Assembly: GCA_027886185.1 (NCBI GenBank)
Contig: WOAB01000689.1
Span: forward strand, 5,394,001 to 5,458,000
Length of the DNA: 64,000 nt
Direction of reading: 5' to 3'
Source of the DNA: Rheum nobile
Lineage: Eukaryota; Streptophyta; Magnoliopsida; Caryophyllales; Polygonaceae
The stretch's first letter is position 1; each line of letters begins with the position of its first letter. The position numbers and the translations under genes are program-made. The notes beneath the pieces are model-generated. The model did not search any database, was not told the DNA's origin, and was given only the letters and a program-made list of their open reading frames with translations. This document shows, piece after piece, positions 24,149 through 36,350 of this stretch.

Positions 24149-25438
24149 CTATTTAGGTTCAGCCGGAATCTGATGCTGAATTGAGTCACCCTTAGACGTT
24201 CCTTCACCAGCTACTTTCTTGGCAGTCACAGTGCCCGTTCCCTTTGAGTCACCTTTAAACTTCATCTTCTCCACAGCAGTAGAATCCAACTCACTTCCCA
24301 AAGACACTTCATTTTCCTCAAGATAGGCTTCATCTCGGAGCAACAACATCGTCACCAAGCCTGGATAGGCCAAAGAGTGGGACTTTGCTTTGCATCGTTC
24401 CATGTGGCACAAAATTACTCGAGGGAGGTCAATCTTCTTCCTTCTCAAAAATCGATCAAGCAAAAACAAGTCAGAGAGGGTGATGGTGTTGCGCTTCTCT
24501 TGGCGAGGTGCCACAACCCTAGAAATAATGTGGAAAGCCACTCGCTGAGCCAATGTCAGCCTTTCAGTGTACAACTCCCCAGTGGTTGAACCAGACAATT
24601 GTTCCATACACGCCAGCTTTTCATCGTTGACCTCACTCGCTAGAACCTCAAAGAAGCCACCCAAAGGAACAGAGAGGAGCGAGGAAATTACCTTGGGCGT
24701 AAAGGACAGGTCTTCGCCATTGATCTTGGTAGACCCACATAGAGCATCAGCCTTGGAGAGATGAAAGTAGTGATAAAATTCATGCATCTACACTTCATTC
24801 ACTGTCGCCCTGTTGGAATAGAGTCGTTCCCATTCTTGAAATCGCAGAAGCTCCAGAATCTCTTCCACATTGTGTTCAGAAAAGAAACTCTCGCGAATCA
24901 GAAGTGGTGGAAGAATCTTTTTACCTTCAGAGAAGTTAGGGACAATGGTGGTTGAGACGGAAAGCTCCAATTTTGCCTTGCCAACAGTTTTGGCCTTTTT
25001 CTTCTCAGTTTGCACAGCGGAACGAAGTTGTGCCTTCAGGGGTCGGGGAGCAGTTTCATCACCACCAGACTTTGACGGTCTCGATTGTGCCGTTGGATCC
25101 ATTCGATGCTCCAGAAACTACACTTCCTCCTCTTCCTCCTCGTCATGAGCAGTAGCAGCAAGATCAGCGAGTTTGCGCTTGCGAGGTGGAGGCAGCTCCA
25201 AAGGAGCAGTCTTGACTCCAAGTTCCTTCTCCAGAGATTGCATCGACTGGATGATGGCTCGAGAAGTGGATGAAGACGTAGCGTCGGCAGCGGAGGAATG
25301 AATGGATTCGATGGAGATCGAGTGGGGCCGTAGCGTCGATAGCGGGGTTGGATAAACTCGATGAAGATCGAGTGGATGTCGTAGCGTCGGCGGCGGAGTG
25401 AAGGAGATGAGAAGACAGAGAAGGTGTTTGACGTCCAA
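24149..25438 (-). pseudogene. Third ORF of the Sirevirus-like element (putative plant transposon protein domain)
   Basis: One minus-strand frame runs from 25438 to 24149 (about 430 codons) with only two in-frame stops, at 25118-25120 and 24788-24790. It begins with a low-complexity, proline/serine-rich part, then a basic segment (PPPRKRKLADLA), an acidic run of glutamates, and a globular C-terminal half (ESFFSEHNVEEILELLRFQEW...EFYHYFHLSKADAL...LSFTPKVISSLLSVPLGG) that resembles the domain called putative plant transposon protein. Its place between RNase H and the 3' LTR is where some Sireviruses carry an extra, env-like gene. Function unknown; I see no convincing membrane segment or signal peptide. 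Confidence 0.6.
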
Positions 25439-26264
25439 TCAAAGGAAGGAGGCAAATGGCTCTCAAACTTAAGCTTTGATTAATAATGAACGTACTATTA
25501 CAGAAGGCTGAGTTGGCCTTTTATAGCGGGACTCGAATGGGCCGAGTCTCGCTTAATGGGCTGGCCCACGCGACACGCGTGGAACACACACCCAAATGAA
25601 AACACTGAAAATAATAATGTTCAAGAATAATAAAACAATCAAAGAACGCGTTCAATGATGATGGCGAGGATCTTGAGATAGAACGCGATCTCTGGGCTTG
25701 GCTGGAGGCGCTTGAAGGAGAACGCGTTCTCTGGTGAACTTGTCACGGCCCCTTCGTCTTCCTCTGTGGCTGTCATGGATGGCAGGGTCACATCACTTAA
25801 TCTGAGCAACAGTCGTCGTTCCTCCTGAGACCAAGAGTGTTTGCGAGGCTTGTCTGGATATTTCAATGTTGGGTTCACACAAAATATAGTATATCTAAAC
25901 AAATGGTAGGGAGAAAAACAACTCAGATAATTATTCCCAGTAAAATGTATATCAAAGAAGGATCATAGGGAACGTTTACCTGAATCAAGGTAATGGTAGG
26001 CTGTACAACCAATTATCATGTGGGCTTGTAATGAGGGTTCAATCATCAAATTGGTTGTTTTGGGTCTCAAATAAGATGTTAGCATGCAATCAAGTAATTC
26101 AACACAAATCAAAAGACAAAGAAGCTAGACCCTAAGACTAAGCAATTCAAGCATACAAAAATAATGAAATAGCAAGTTCAAGAAAAGCAATGTAAGAAAG
26201 ATACTTCATGATATCTGTGAAACAAATTAGCCAAGCATTGAGGGAATAATGGATGTGAAGGTCC
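25439..26264 (-). other. Spacer between RNase H and the third ORF
   Basis: No recognised gene. A minus-strand frame at 25639-25902 (87 codons) shows no known domain. The repeated word GAACGCGTTCT/GAACGCGATCT near 25645-25735 is notable but unexplained. Confidence 0.4.
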
Positions 26265-29200
26265 TCAATTCAGAGAGATCATGCCAATGAGTAATCGAAT
26301 ATACTCAAATGGACCTTTGTCTAGTGCTTTGGTGAAGATGTCGACTACTTGATTTTCAGTCCTGCAATGTTCCATTCTAATAAAGCCCATGTCAACATTA
26401 TCACATAGAAAATGATGACGAATGTCAATGTGCTTAGTACGTGAATGATGAACTGGATTTTTCGAAATGTTAATGGCACTAGTATTATCACACATAATAG
26501 GAACGATGCCAAGAGACATACCAAAGTCTTCCAGTTGTTGTTTGAGCCACAATACCTGAGAGCAACAACTTGCCGCAATGACGTACTCAGCTTCTGCAGT
26601 GGAAAGGGCCACAGAGTTTTGCTTCTTGGAACCCCAGGAGACAAGACAGGGACCAAGAAATTGTGCCGTTCCAGAGATGCTTTTGTGATCCACAACGTGC
26701 CCAACAAAGTCAGCATCTGTGAATCCAACAAGATTAAAATCACAGTTCTTGGGATACCGAAGACATAGATGGTCCATTCCTTTGAGGTATCGAAAAATTC
26801 GCTTTACTTCCTTCAAGTGTGAGTCCTTGGGGTTGACCTGAAATCTAGCACATAGACACACACTAAACAATATATCTGGCCGACTGGCCGTGAGATAGAG
26901 GAGAGAATCAATCATTCCTCTATACATGGTGGGATCAACAGCTGTTCCATTTAAATCTGCATCCAAGCGAGTGTTAGGAGAAATAGGGGTAACGATGGGT
27001 TTTGCAGAATCCATACCATACTTCTTCAACAACTCCTTGATGTACTTTTATTGATGGATCTTCATTCCTTCCTTAGTCTGAGTGACTTGTAATCCGAGGA
27101 AAAATGACAGTTCCCCAATCATGCTCATCTCAAACTCACTACTCATAAGATTTTTAAACTTCTCTACAAGAGCAAGGCTAGTGGAACCAAAAATAATATC
27201 ACCAACATAGACTTGAACCACCAGAATCCTACCTTCTTGTTCCAAAAGGAACAGAATTTTGTCAATCATTCCTCGACGATAGCCGTTGGAGAGAAGGAAC
27301 TATGTAAGTCTATCATACCAAGCATGAGGTGCTTGCTTAAGACCATACAGTGCCTTATCCAAAGCATACACATGCGAGGGAAGATTGGCATCCTCAAAAC
27401 CAGGGGGTTGCTTCACATATACCTCTTCTTGGAGATATCCATTCAAGAATGCAGTCTTGACATCCATTTGGTATAATGTGAATCCCTTGTAAGCGGCATA
27501 GGCGATGAGAAGACGAATAGCTTCAATGCGAGCCACTGGAGCATATGTCTAATCATAGTCAATCCCCTCTTGTTGACTATATCCTTGAGCAACCAACCTT
27601 GCTTTATTCCTTGTGACCACCCCAGAGTCATCGAGCTTGTTCCTATATACCCAGTGAGTGCCAATAGCATGCTTATTGCAAGGTAAAGGAACGAGCCGCC
27701 AAACTTTGTTCCTTTCAAATTGATGTAGTTCCTCTTGCATAGCTACGATCTAGTCAGGTTTCTTCAATGCTTCCTTGATAGTCTTGGGTTCTACAAGAGA
27801 GATAAAAGCATGGAAAGCACATAACATATTCAATTTAGAACGCAAACCTCTTTCACCAAAAGGTGTGACTAGATTATGAGTGGGGTGAGCCTTTTGAATT
27901 AGAACACTCTTTGACACAAGTAGAGATGTATCGTCAGATTGTGTCTCAGAATCGTCCGTTGAAGATGGAGGCAATGGTCCATCTTCAAGTTGGTTTGTTC
28001 CTTCCTCATCACTCTGAGAATCATCAACAATATCATCACCAGAAGTTCCAGATGGAACAGTGACAATAGGTTCTGAATTAGTTAGGGCCGCAAGTATTAT
28101 TGAATCAACAATTGATGTAGAGGGAACGCCTGCGTCTTGTGCAAGATCGATTGGAGTATCCTTTTTGGGAGAGTCATCAGGACTAGAAGATTCTGGAGAA
28201 GATGGGGAGACACTAGCAGCATTAGAAGTACCGTTCTCACGACCTGGACTAGGTTGAGAAGAGGGACCATTGTCATCATCATCAGAATCCTCTCGTTGCA
28301 TTCTTGGATAGCTTTCCTCAGGGAACGTTGTCTCTAACTCGCCACTGGCACCTTTGGAGTTTTCATCAAAGACAACGTGGATGCTTTCTTCGATTTTGCG
28401 TAGCCTTTTGTTGTATACTCTATAAGCCTTGCTTGCCTTTGCATATCCTAAGAAAATCCCTTCATCACTTCGTGGGTCAAACTTTCCCAAGTTATCATTC
28501 CCATTGTTGTGAATGTAACACCTACATCCAAAAACACGCAAGTGGGAAATATTGGGCTTGCGATCCCTTATTAGTTCATAAGCAGTTTTATTCAATAAGG
28601 GACGAAGCATGGCACGATTGAGTATATAACAAGCAGTGTTGATAGCTTATGCCCAGAAGATTCGTGGAAGATTGCTTGCAATGAGGAGAGTTCTAGCCAT
28701 GTCTTCTAGAGTCATGTTCTTCCGTTCCACAACCCCATTCTGTTGTGGTGTCCTAGGCGCGGAGAAGTCATGTGATACTCCATTTTCTTCACAGAAGTTG
28801 AAGAACATAGAGTTTTCAAACTTCGTTCCATGGTCGGACCTTATAGCTTTTAGCTTCTTTCCCAAACTTGTTTCCACCTTCTTGATGAACGTCTCGAATT
28901 CGGAGAAGACTTCATCCTTCGAAGACAAAAAAATTGTCCAAGTGAATCTAGAATAATCATCGACAATTACGAAAACATACTTGTTCCCTCCATGACTTCT
29001 TATCCTCATGGGACCACAGAGATCCATGTGAATTAGTTCCAGAGGCTGAGAAGTTGTTACATTAGGTTTCTTCTTGAAGGAGGAACGGATATGTTTCCCT
29101 TTCACATAGGCATCACAGACGCCATGGAACTCTGATCGAACATTTGGGAGACCACGAACATGTTCCTTTGCATACAGCTTGTGAATGAGTCAAAGATTTG

Positions 29201-29420
29201 CATGTCCAAGCCTTCTATGCCACAGTTCTGTCTCATCAGCTATAGACGCAAAGCATAGAACTTCTTTTGGCTTGAAATTCTTGTCCACAATGTACACATC
29301 CTTGAATCTGACTCCTTTCAAAATTATATTCTTGGTTTCACGATCTTTGACGTAGCATTCTTGTGAAGTAAATACCATCTTGTTGCTCCCTTGGTCACAA
29401 AGTTGTGCAACACTCAACAA
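26265..29420 (-). pseudogene. Copia pol: pre-integrase, integrase, reverse transcriptase, RNase H (six in-frame stops)
   Basis: From 29420 to 26265 a single reading frame encodes the pol domains in copia order: GAG-pre-integrase (ELWHRRLGHANL, near 29190), integrase core (HMDLCGP, IRSDHGTKFE, ENGVVERKN, 28700-29060), the C-terminal linker (FGCRCYIHNN), reverse transcriptase (27050-27740; WVYRNK, MDVKTAFLNG, GLKQAPHAWY) and RNase H (GFTDADF, STAEAEY, KHIDIRHHF). The frame is cut by stops at 29190, 28647, 27750, 27549, 27300 and 27048 but, notably, by no frameshift. The reverse transcriptase catalytic box reads YVGD instead of YVDD, so the metal-binding aspartate is lost. Confidence 0.9.
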
Positions 29421-29440
29421 ACTAAAACCAAGTTCATGAA

Positions 29441-29641
29441 CTAAACTTCTCTTACCGTGATGTTGGAGTTTAGTTTTGTTTCGCCTATTCTAATGATTTC
29501 TCTACATCTCTTGTCTCCAAGAGCAACACTCCCTCTAGAGTGTTTGTGAAGTGAGGTGAGTTGATCTTCTTTTCCGATCATGTGGCAGGAACAAGCATTG
29601 TCAATGTACCACTTCTCGTTCCCTCTCACTTCAACCTGCAC
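29441..29641 (-). pseudogene. Copia aspartic protease region, active site altered
   Basis: WYIDNACSCHMIG sits where copia proteases have WYIDSGCSxHMTG. The D-S/T-G catalytic triad is now D-N-A, which should abolish activity. A frameshift separates this frame from the pol frame near 29430-29445. Confidence 0.75.
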
Positions 29642-29649
29642 AGAAAAAG

Positions 29650-31413
29650 TTAAGGTTTGGCGACCCAGGCAAGCTTAGCCTTACTTAGTCGAGACACATA
29701 ATGCAATTGTTCCCTAGGAATAGCCCAATCAATGACAACGGTTTTCTTCTTAGATTTAGCATGATTATGATTATGCATATGTGAATCATCATAGAAGTCA
29801 TCTAAGTTCACATTATTGCTTCTAATGTTCCTTCTCTTTGTGTGCTCTTCAGAGAACTTCTTTTTCTTTTCACATTCTCTCTGCAAATGTTTGTTGTCCC
29901 CATAATACCAACACAGCTTGAATTGATCCATCTGAACATACTTTCTGTTGGGAACAACACTCTTGCGTTGCTTAACACGTTCTGGACAAGGAACGTTGGA
30001 TTGCTTCTCTTGAGACTACTTGAAGAAGATCTTGTGGGCAGGTTGTCCAGTGTACCACGACTGATTCTCATCCAGTCCACTCTCAAGAACCTTGACACGT
30101 TCCTCAAGATTACAATTCTTCTCTCTAGCATCTTGTAGTTCTCTATCTCTTGCTTCACGAAGTTCCAGAATGGATGGATCATCTTCCTTTTGCTTAGAAC
30201 CTGTGTAACCAATACCATACCTTGCTTCGACAAATGGAATGTTGTTAGTTTTAGCTTTCTGTTCCACTAGCATAGAGTGAATTTTGTGAATATAGGCTTT
30301 CATCTCTGACATTTGCTCCTCAAGCTTGGTTGATCCAGCTACACCACTTGCATCAGTATTGTTAGAGACTTCATTCATAAGCAAAGAAACATTTTCACTT
30401 CTTAACCTATAAAGTTCCTCATGATTAGCATCACATGAAGAACAAGGAACAATTGAGCTACTAGCAGTGTTAGAAGTTTTCTCTTAAACTACTACACTCA
30501 TCTTCCGAATTAGCAAGTTCCTCTTGTGTTTTCAAATTTTCAGCATACATTTGCCTTATGAGAGCAATCAGTGATTTCTTATCATAATTCACAAGAGATT
30601 TCAAAAATGTTTCAGGATTTACCTCAAGATCCTCAGGCGAAGTAGTAGAGTCATTGAGAGCCATTGCACACATCTTACCACCCCAGGCTTCAGGGTCTTC
30701 ACCATCTGAGTCATCCTCATTGCCCCACACAGCAACGAAAGCTTTCTTCTCATCGTTCCCAGAAGGTTTGCTTGGTTTCTTGGGCTTTGAGCATGAGCTA
30801 GAGTAGTGACCCTTTTCATTACAGTTGTAGCAAGTGATGTCTTTGATGTCACGAGTCTCACCGTTCCCACTTATGTTGTTCCTTCCTTTGTTGTAAAGGG
30901 AACACATGAATTTAGTTAGTAACACCACCTCAGGATCATCGGAGTCATCATTGTCATCGAGGTCATTTTCAATTCTATCGACAGCCTTTCCAACCATCAA
31001 AGCAATTCCTTTGTTCTTGGAATCCTTGTTTCTTCCAGCCTTCTCTTCATTGTTATACTTCTGAATCTTGCTAAAGACCTCATGGAACGTCAATTTGACA
31101 GTGTTGGGATTCTCTTTCAGAATGGCCTTGGTCATCGTATCACGATGAGGAAGCCCATCAATGATAATAAGGATCTTCTCATCAGGGAGGATTTCTTCAT
31201 CCTTGATAGAGTGAGCAAATAAGTTTGCAGTAATTTTCTCAAACCTTGCCTGGTAAGAACTCACGTCTTCATTCTCTTCCATCTTGAAGTTGTAGAAATC
31301 CTTCTTAGCAGTGAAACGATCGATCTCACGAAGGTCCTTGCTTTCCATGTACATTTGTTCTAGGGCAAGCCACTTAGCATTGACAGATTCACAAGATTGA
31401 AGTTTTTGCACAT
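29650..31413 (-). pseudogene. Copia gag, C-terminal part with two zinc knuckles and a coiled coil
   Basis: 30470-31411 holds the UBN2 core (LREIDRFTAKKDFYNFKM, SYQARFEKITANL) and a zinc knuckle CYNCNEKGHYSSSC. 30016-30384 is charged and heptad-like (coiled coil). 29650-29931 has a second knuckle in which the second cysteine has become tyrosine (CWYYGDNKHLQREC). The pieces are in different frames. The gag N-terminus lies at 36743-37042, separated by the nested insertion. Confidence 0.8.
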
Positions 31414-31994
31414 TGATAACAACAATTTGTCGTGCTAATTACTGCTATGCAAGTAATCCAAACAAACCTAATACGTAGTCCTAGGCAAGTAAGGGTCGAG
31501 TCCTCAGGGAGACAGAGTCTATCTTTGTATGCAATTTCTATATCAATCCAAAGTAACCAAAGGGGGGTTTTGTGAGTTTAAGTAATCTAAGCATGCAAAA
31601 GTAAACAAGCGAAAGAGTTGTGAAATCAGTGATGGGAAAAGCACTTAGTCAAACAACATCCACTATTCGTATGACAAGTTGATCATAGAAAAATCATTCA
31701 AAATCTCATGCAATGGAAATTTCAATTCCTTTTCAGATATAACTAATAGCACAACCAGATACTATTAGCACTAACTAATTAAACAACCCTGAAACTATCA
31801 AGATTCAGTTTAACAGCAGCGTTACGGATAAGAATATAATTGGATACAATTCTAGCATAAAACAACCAGTTTTTATCCTAGAATGTAAATCAGTTCTCTT
31901 CTGCATAAGACTAGCACAACCAGTTACTAGTACGATGTAGTTGCTACTCTGAAATAGATATGCTCAACCACACTACTACAAAATATGTTTTTTA

Positions 31995-32310
31995 CCCCGG
32001 GCGTTTTCCATTATATAGCCCGGATATAGCTAAAAAGGGTCCGGGCTATTGGTTGGTGTGATAATAGACCAAATAGCCTGGACCCATTGTCACACGCCCG
32101 GGCTATATTCCTTCACATAATTTGGGGCGTCCCCAAATTATGTGAAGGAATATAGCCCGGGCGTGTGACAATGGGTCCGGGCTAAATAACCAAGACTTTT
32201 TAGCCCGGACCTTTGGGTATCCGGGCTAAAAGGTCTAGTTATTTGCTAAAAAACAAGAGGACCTCTTAACCCGGATCTTTAAAGGTCCGGGCTAAAAAGT
32301 CCTCTTTTTC
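31995..32310. repeat. Left subterminal repeat array with a 48-bp perfect palindrome
   Basis: About ten copies of TAGCCCGGAC/GTCCGGGCTA in both orientations. Within it, 32080-32127 and 32131-32178 are perfect inverted copies around a 3-base loop (CGT), and the outer flanks stay complementary with few mismatches. Confidence 0.85.
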
Positions 32311-32834
32311 TGAAAAATAAAATAAAATGCAGTAACGAACCATGCTGCTAAAAATAAAACTGAACAAAATAAAGCAAGGTAAAGTGATCAACATGAAGTG
32401 CTACTTGATAAAAATATCAGATGAACTTAAAATACCTAAACCCTAAATTCATCTACCTAATCCTAAATATCATCAAACAAAGATCAATATACCTCAAATC
32501 CCATCAATTTCTCAAACCCTAAACCTAGATCAGTACATTCAAATATCAAATTAAAAAACAATTACCTTGCTCATTAATGCTGCAACGACACAGTAAACTG
32601 CAAATTTTGGAAGAACGTAATTAGTTATTTAGTTCAAGGGAACATAGATCAAATAAAGAGAGAGAAATGAACATAAAATGATTAAGAGTGGAAATTTCTG
32701 CTTTACTTTCACTCTCAGCATTATCATCAAGGCCTCATGACAGCAAGCCCTCCAAGAAGCTTGTAACGCAAAGACTCGGCTTGAGCAATAGCACAAAGAC
32801 CCCTGTTATTGACTTTCTCAGCATAAAGCTCATT

Positions 32835-34594
32835 TCATTTGTTTTTTTCTTCTATACATAGATATACCATTTGCTCTGTAAACAATGTTCTTCCTGTACA
32901 TAAATAAAATATTACCTTATAATTCAGGTTGAAGGGCGATTGAGGAAGATCATACTTTATAACAAGAGGCTCGTAGGCTGTAATTAATATGTCGGTGTCA
33001 ACTCCCTTCAGGCGCAGATTAGCCAAAAATACCTATGAGAATCAGCCTCTAACCAATCACTATGGAATAGATTAAACTGCAAATCCATTTAAGAAGAAAG
33101 AAACTTACTCTGACGATGTTTTGAGCTTCTTTTCCTTGTCGACCCTTGGAGATTGCCTGCAATAGTTTAAGTGAAATGGGCAGAAAATGTTGCAATAATG
33201 TAGACTGTAATGGGATGGACGAAAGAAATGATTATTCAGATGGCACAATAAAGATAGAAAACCCGACTATTTAGCTGGTTTTATGGGAAGCATGATAGAA
33301 AGCCAAAAACTTTAAGATAGATTTAAATGCAGGTGAACAAGATGAAAATCTTAGAAGATCGGGATAAGCTAATACAGAAGTGACGCACTACCAAGCTTCT
33401 GCATTACTTGCATACCATTTGGACAATAGCAGTTGTCACAACAGATGGTATTTTTTTATAAGATAGTCCAGGAGCCTCGACAACACCGGACTGCTCAATC
33501 ACCTGAATGGAGAGTAAACCAAAATAATGAAATAAGTTACACTTGTTAGTAGTGATAAGCTAGTCCAAATTTGGGCAGCAGACACTTTTAAGTTCAATCT
33601 TAATACGCACTACCACTGTGTTATCTATAGGTTGGAGCTGGGAAGATAGAAATGCTCAGAATGTTGCGGCAAACAAGAAAACCTTCAAAACAGTATATGG
33701 CTATAAACTTAATTTTTCAAATGAATAATCATTTTGTGGTGAGTGATGATGACTGGATATGGTTGTACACCTCCATTATTCACATCCTGAGGAATATATA
33801 TAGAACTCTTCTACCAGGACCTTGCAAGTTACATATGCAGATTCTTCTACTGTATCTTTCCACCTTAATCACTGAAAATGTTTTTTTGTCCACTAAAAAT
33901 TCACCTGAATCGTCTTTGCAAAGAAAGGCACGGTCTCAACTTCCAATATTTACCAATAACTCAAATGCCAACTACCATGGGTGATGATGTAGGTAAGGCA
34001 GGCATATAGAACTAGGTCAAAATACAAGAACCGAGTATCGAATTATGAACTAACCGTGCCACCATCAGCGTCTTGTTCACTGGCTAGGTCTTGGAGAAAC
34101 CAATTAGCACTTCCATTGTCAGCAGCATCATGCTTGAATTCTAAAAGCTCGACAATTAGACTCTCATCTCGAGCAGGGTCAACAAACACTTCCTTCAAAG
34201 ACAAAATAAAAACACAAAGCCAATAACTAAAATTTGAAGTTACTTAAAATACAGAACTATTAGCAGAAAATAATCACTGAAAGCCCTTGATCCTTTCCTT
34301 CTCAATTAAATTCTTATACATTTGAAAAAGAGTAGCCATGTGATTAAAATTTCACAAAATCCCAATCACACTAAACCTAAATATGCTAACATGTTGATCA
34401 AGAACTTCACGAATATTGCTCACATCCTGCAAATTGGATGCAGAAAGTGGTTAATCTTTCAAGTAATCTAACACCCTTGGTTTAAAGATGGTAGTAAGAT
34501 AGAATATAAACAGTCTGACCTCAAATCTAAGAGGAAATATGCAAGAGATAGCACCACCAAACAAAGGCCGCTCAACATACTGATCCGAAGACAT
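32835..34594 (-). CDS. MOG1: Captured copy of Ran-binding protein Mog1 gene (6 exons)
   Basis: Mog1 binds the GTPase Ran and helps nuclear import by promoting nucleotide release. Six minus-strand exons, all joined in phase 0 with GT...AG borders, rebuild its fold: 34520-34594 (VERPLFGGAIS, start ATG at 34594), 34391-34426 (DVSNIREVLDQ), 34055-34192 (VFVDPARDESLIVELLEF), 33416-33502 (APGLSYKKIPSVVTTAI), 33109-33156 (ISKGRQGKEAQNIVR) and 32835-33032 (NLRLKGVDTDILITAYEPL). No stop or frameshift falls in the core. After EPL the usual Mog1 C-terminus is missing and replaced by unrelated residues ending at 32835; a donor site at 32914-32915 could instead splice into 32700-32820. Predicted length is about 193 aa, close to the family. 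It lies wholly inside a CACTA element, so it is a transposed duplicate, with its introns retained. Confidence 0.85.
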
Positions 34595-36209
34595 TTCTAA
34601 AGCCACTAGACAACAAAAATATAGTAATTCATGTAGACTAATTAGACAGCAAATCATTTTAAGGGCTTTGCGAAATTGAGAGCAGTAGTCTGACATCTAA
34701 TAACCTTGATGATGATGGTGATTGAAAGCAACGAGAGCACATCACTGCTCCATTGTTTGACATCTAATAACCTTTGTATTCGTGTAAAATATACATATGC
34801 ATTTGTCGTTCTATGAACAAATCTTCAAGTAGTAGAACATACATAATCAAAGTAACAAGCAAATCAATGACAACCAAAGGTTGAGAAAATAACTTAATAT
34901 CAGAACCAAAGGTTGCTCAAGACACTTGACTAACCATCAACATCTCCAACATTAGCAGTGAAATCACGACAAGTCAATTTTGGTTTTATTGTCCTTACAA
35001 ACACAAGTGAAATAAACGCTGGAAAGTTCTTCAATCGAACCGAATCGAACCCCCTTTCATCTCCTTAAGAAACCCCGAAACCCAAATCCTGCAAAACTCA
35101 CAACAATTTCGTCGGTTACAATATTGCAATGCTAGAAACCCTAATTTTCGCAGGAAGACGAGCAATCTAGACATCAATTAATCGATTCCTGGATTGAAAT
35201 TCAGAAGGATATGGAGACGTGTATCAAACAGAAATTGAAGAAGATGAAAGAAGCAGACAAAGCAAACCAGTAGACTGAAACATGTCGCACCTTCGTCGGC
35301 TCAATCGAGGGGGTGTTCAGCCACCTCATAGTCTACATCTCCAGCCGCGTCCAACAATGGTGTCTCGCCTAGTAGCTCCGTAGTCAGGGAACGAGGAAGT
35401 GCCGGTGGACTGTGTAGTCGGGGAACGAGGAAGGAGACGGAAGGAGGCGCCGGTGGAGTTGTGTAGTCTGGGAAGGAGGCGCCGGTCGGGGAAGGAGACG
35501 GAAGGAGCTTTTACTTAAGGTACGTGGGTAAGTACGACAAATAGCCCAGATAAAATAGCCCGGATGTTTTGTAACCGGCTTATTTTAATGTGGGTTAATA
35601 TAAAACGCCACAAAATAGCCCGGATATTCCAAAAAAAAACACGCCCGGGCTATTAAATTGTGCCTCTTTTAAAATAAATTTGTTTTTAGCCGGGGCTTCT
35701 CTACAACGGTCCGGGCTAATATGTTATCTTTCTTAAATAGCCCGACTTCTTTTGATGTATCAGGACTTTGTATCACGGATAATTAGGATCCGGGCTAAAT
35801 AATCACGGGCTAAAAAGCGTTTTTTGTAGTAGTGCCAGTAACAATCTAGATCTAGCAATCAATCAATAGAAACAAACCCTAGTTGCGCAGGCTAGAGATT
35901 ATCAATATTAATCATAAGCAATCAAGCAAGAGAATAGATAAAATCCATGCAATAGATAAGGAACGAGAATCTCACAACTTAATCAAAACGAAAGCTTCAG
36001 CGTCTGACTAAGCCAAGGGAGGCTTAGTTCTTCATAACGTAGAACGTAGAAAGGAGAAGTAGAATTAGGGTTTCAGAGATAAAGAAAACAAGTCTTTCTC
36101 TACCCTTAAATACTAAAAACATTCAGTCAAAATTAACCTAAAAAGAAATTACTAAAACGTAATAAAATAATCCAATTAAAACATATAAGGAAAAAGTGAC
36201 TCGGCGACC

Positions 36210-36350
36210 TTCAGACATTCACGGCGGCCGCTGCAACCTTCACGGCGGGCGCCGTCTTTCCACGGCAGTCGTCGTGGCTTTGTCGTAGCCAAGGTTGTTG
36301 GGAGGGCAATTGGCGGCGGGCGCCGCAATGTGCACGGCGGGCGCCGTCGC
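36210..36350. repeat. GC-rich CGGCGGGCGCCG motif cluster in the solo LTR
   Basis: Five or so occurrences of GGCGGGCGCCG or close variants in 140 bases, in an otherwise AT-rich LTR. The same word in reverse complement (GGCGCCCGCCG) is clustered in the unrelated-looking solo LTR at 56500-59238. Confidence 0.7.

Larger units (their letters stand above)
31971..35834. mobile_element. CACTA transposon (non-autonomous) carrying a Mog1 gene copy
   Basis: Both ends read CACTACTACAAAA inwards (31971 on plus, 35834 on minus), and CCA stands on both sides (31968-31970, 35835-35837), the 3-bp duplication of CACTA elements. Both ends carry arrays of the subterminal word AGCCCGG(A/G) in both orientations (about 31995-32310 and 35540-35815), the expected transposase binding sites. 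No CACTA transposase is present in its 3864 bases. Instead the middle carries a minus-strand host-type gene with introns. A GC-rich patch of short direct repeats lies at about 35360-35510. Confidence 0.9.

Noticed and set aside
25036..25466. Several overlapping minus-strand frames of 100-139 codons
   Set aside because: Only the frame from 25438 continues into the third ORF with a domain; the others are low-complexity shadows of the same serine/arginine-rich DNA.
34451..34696. 81-codon minus-strand frame taken as one gene
   Set aside because: Only residues 35-59 are coding (Mog1 exon 1); the rest reads through upstream sequence and the first intron.
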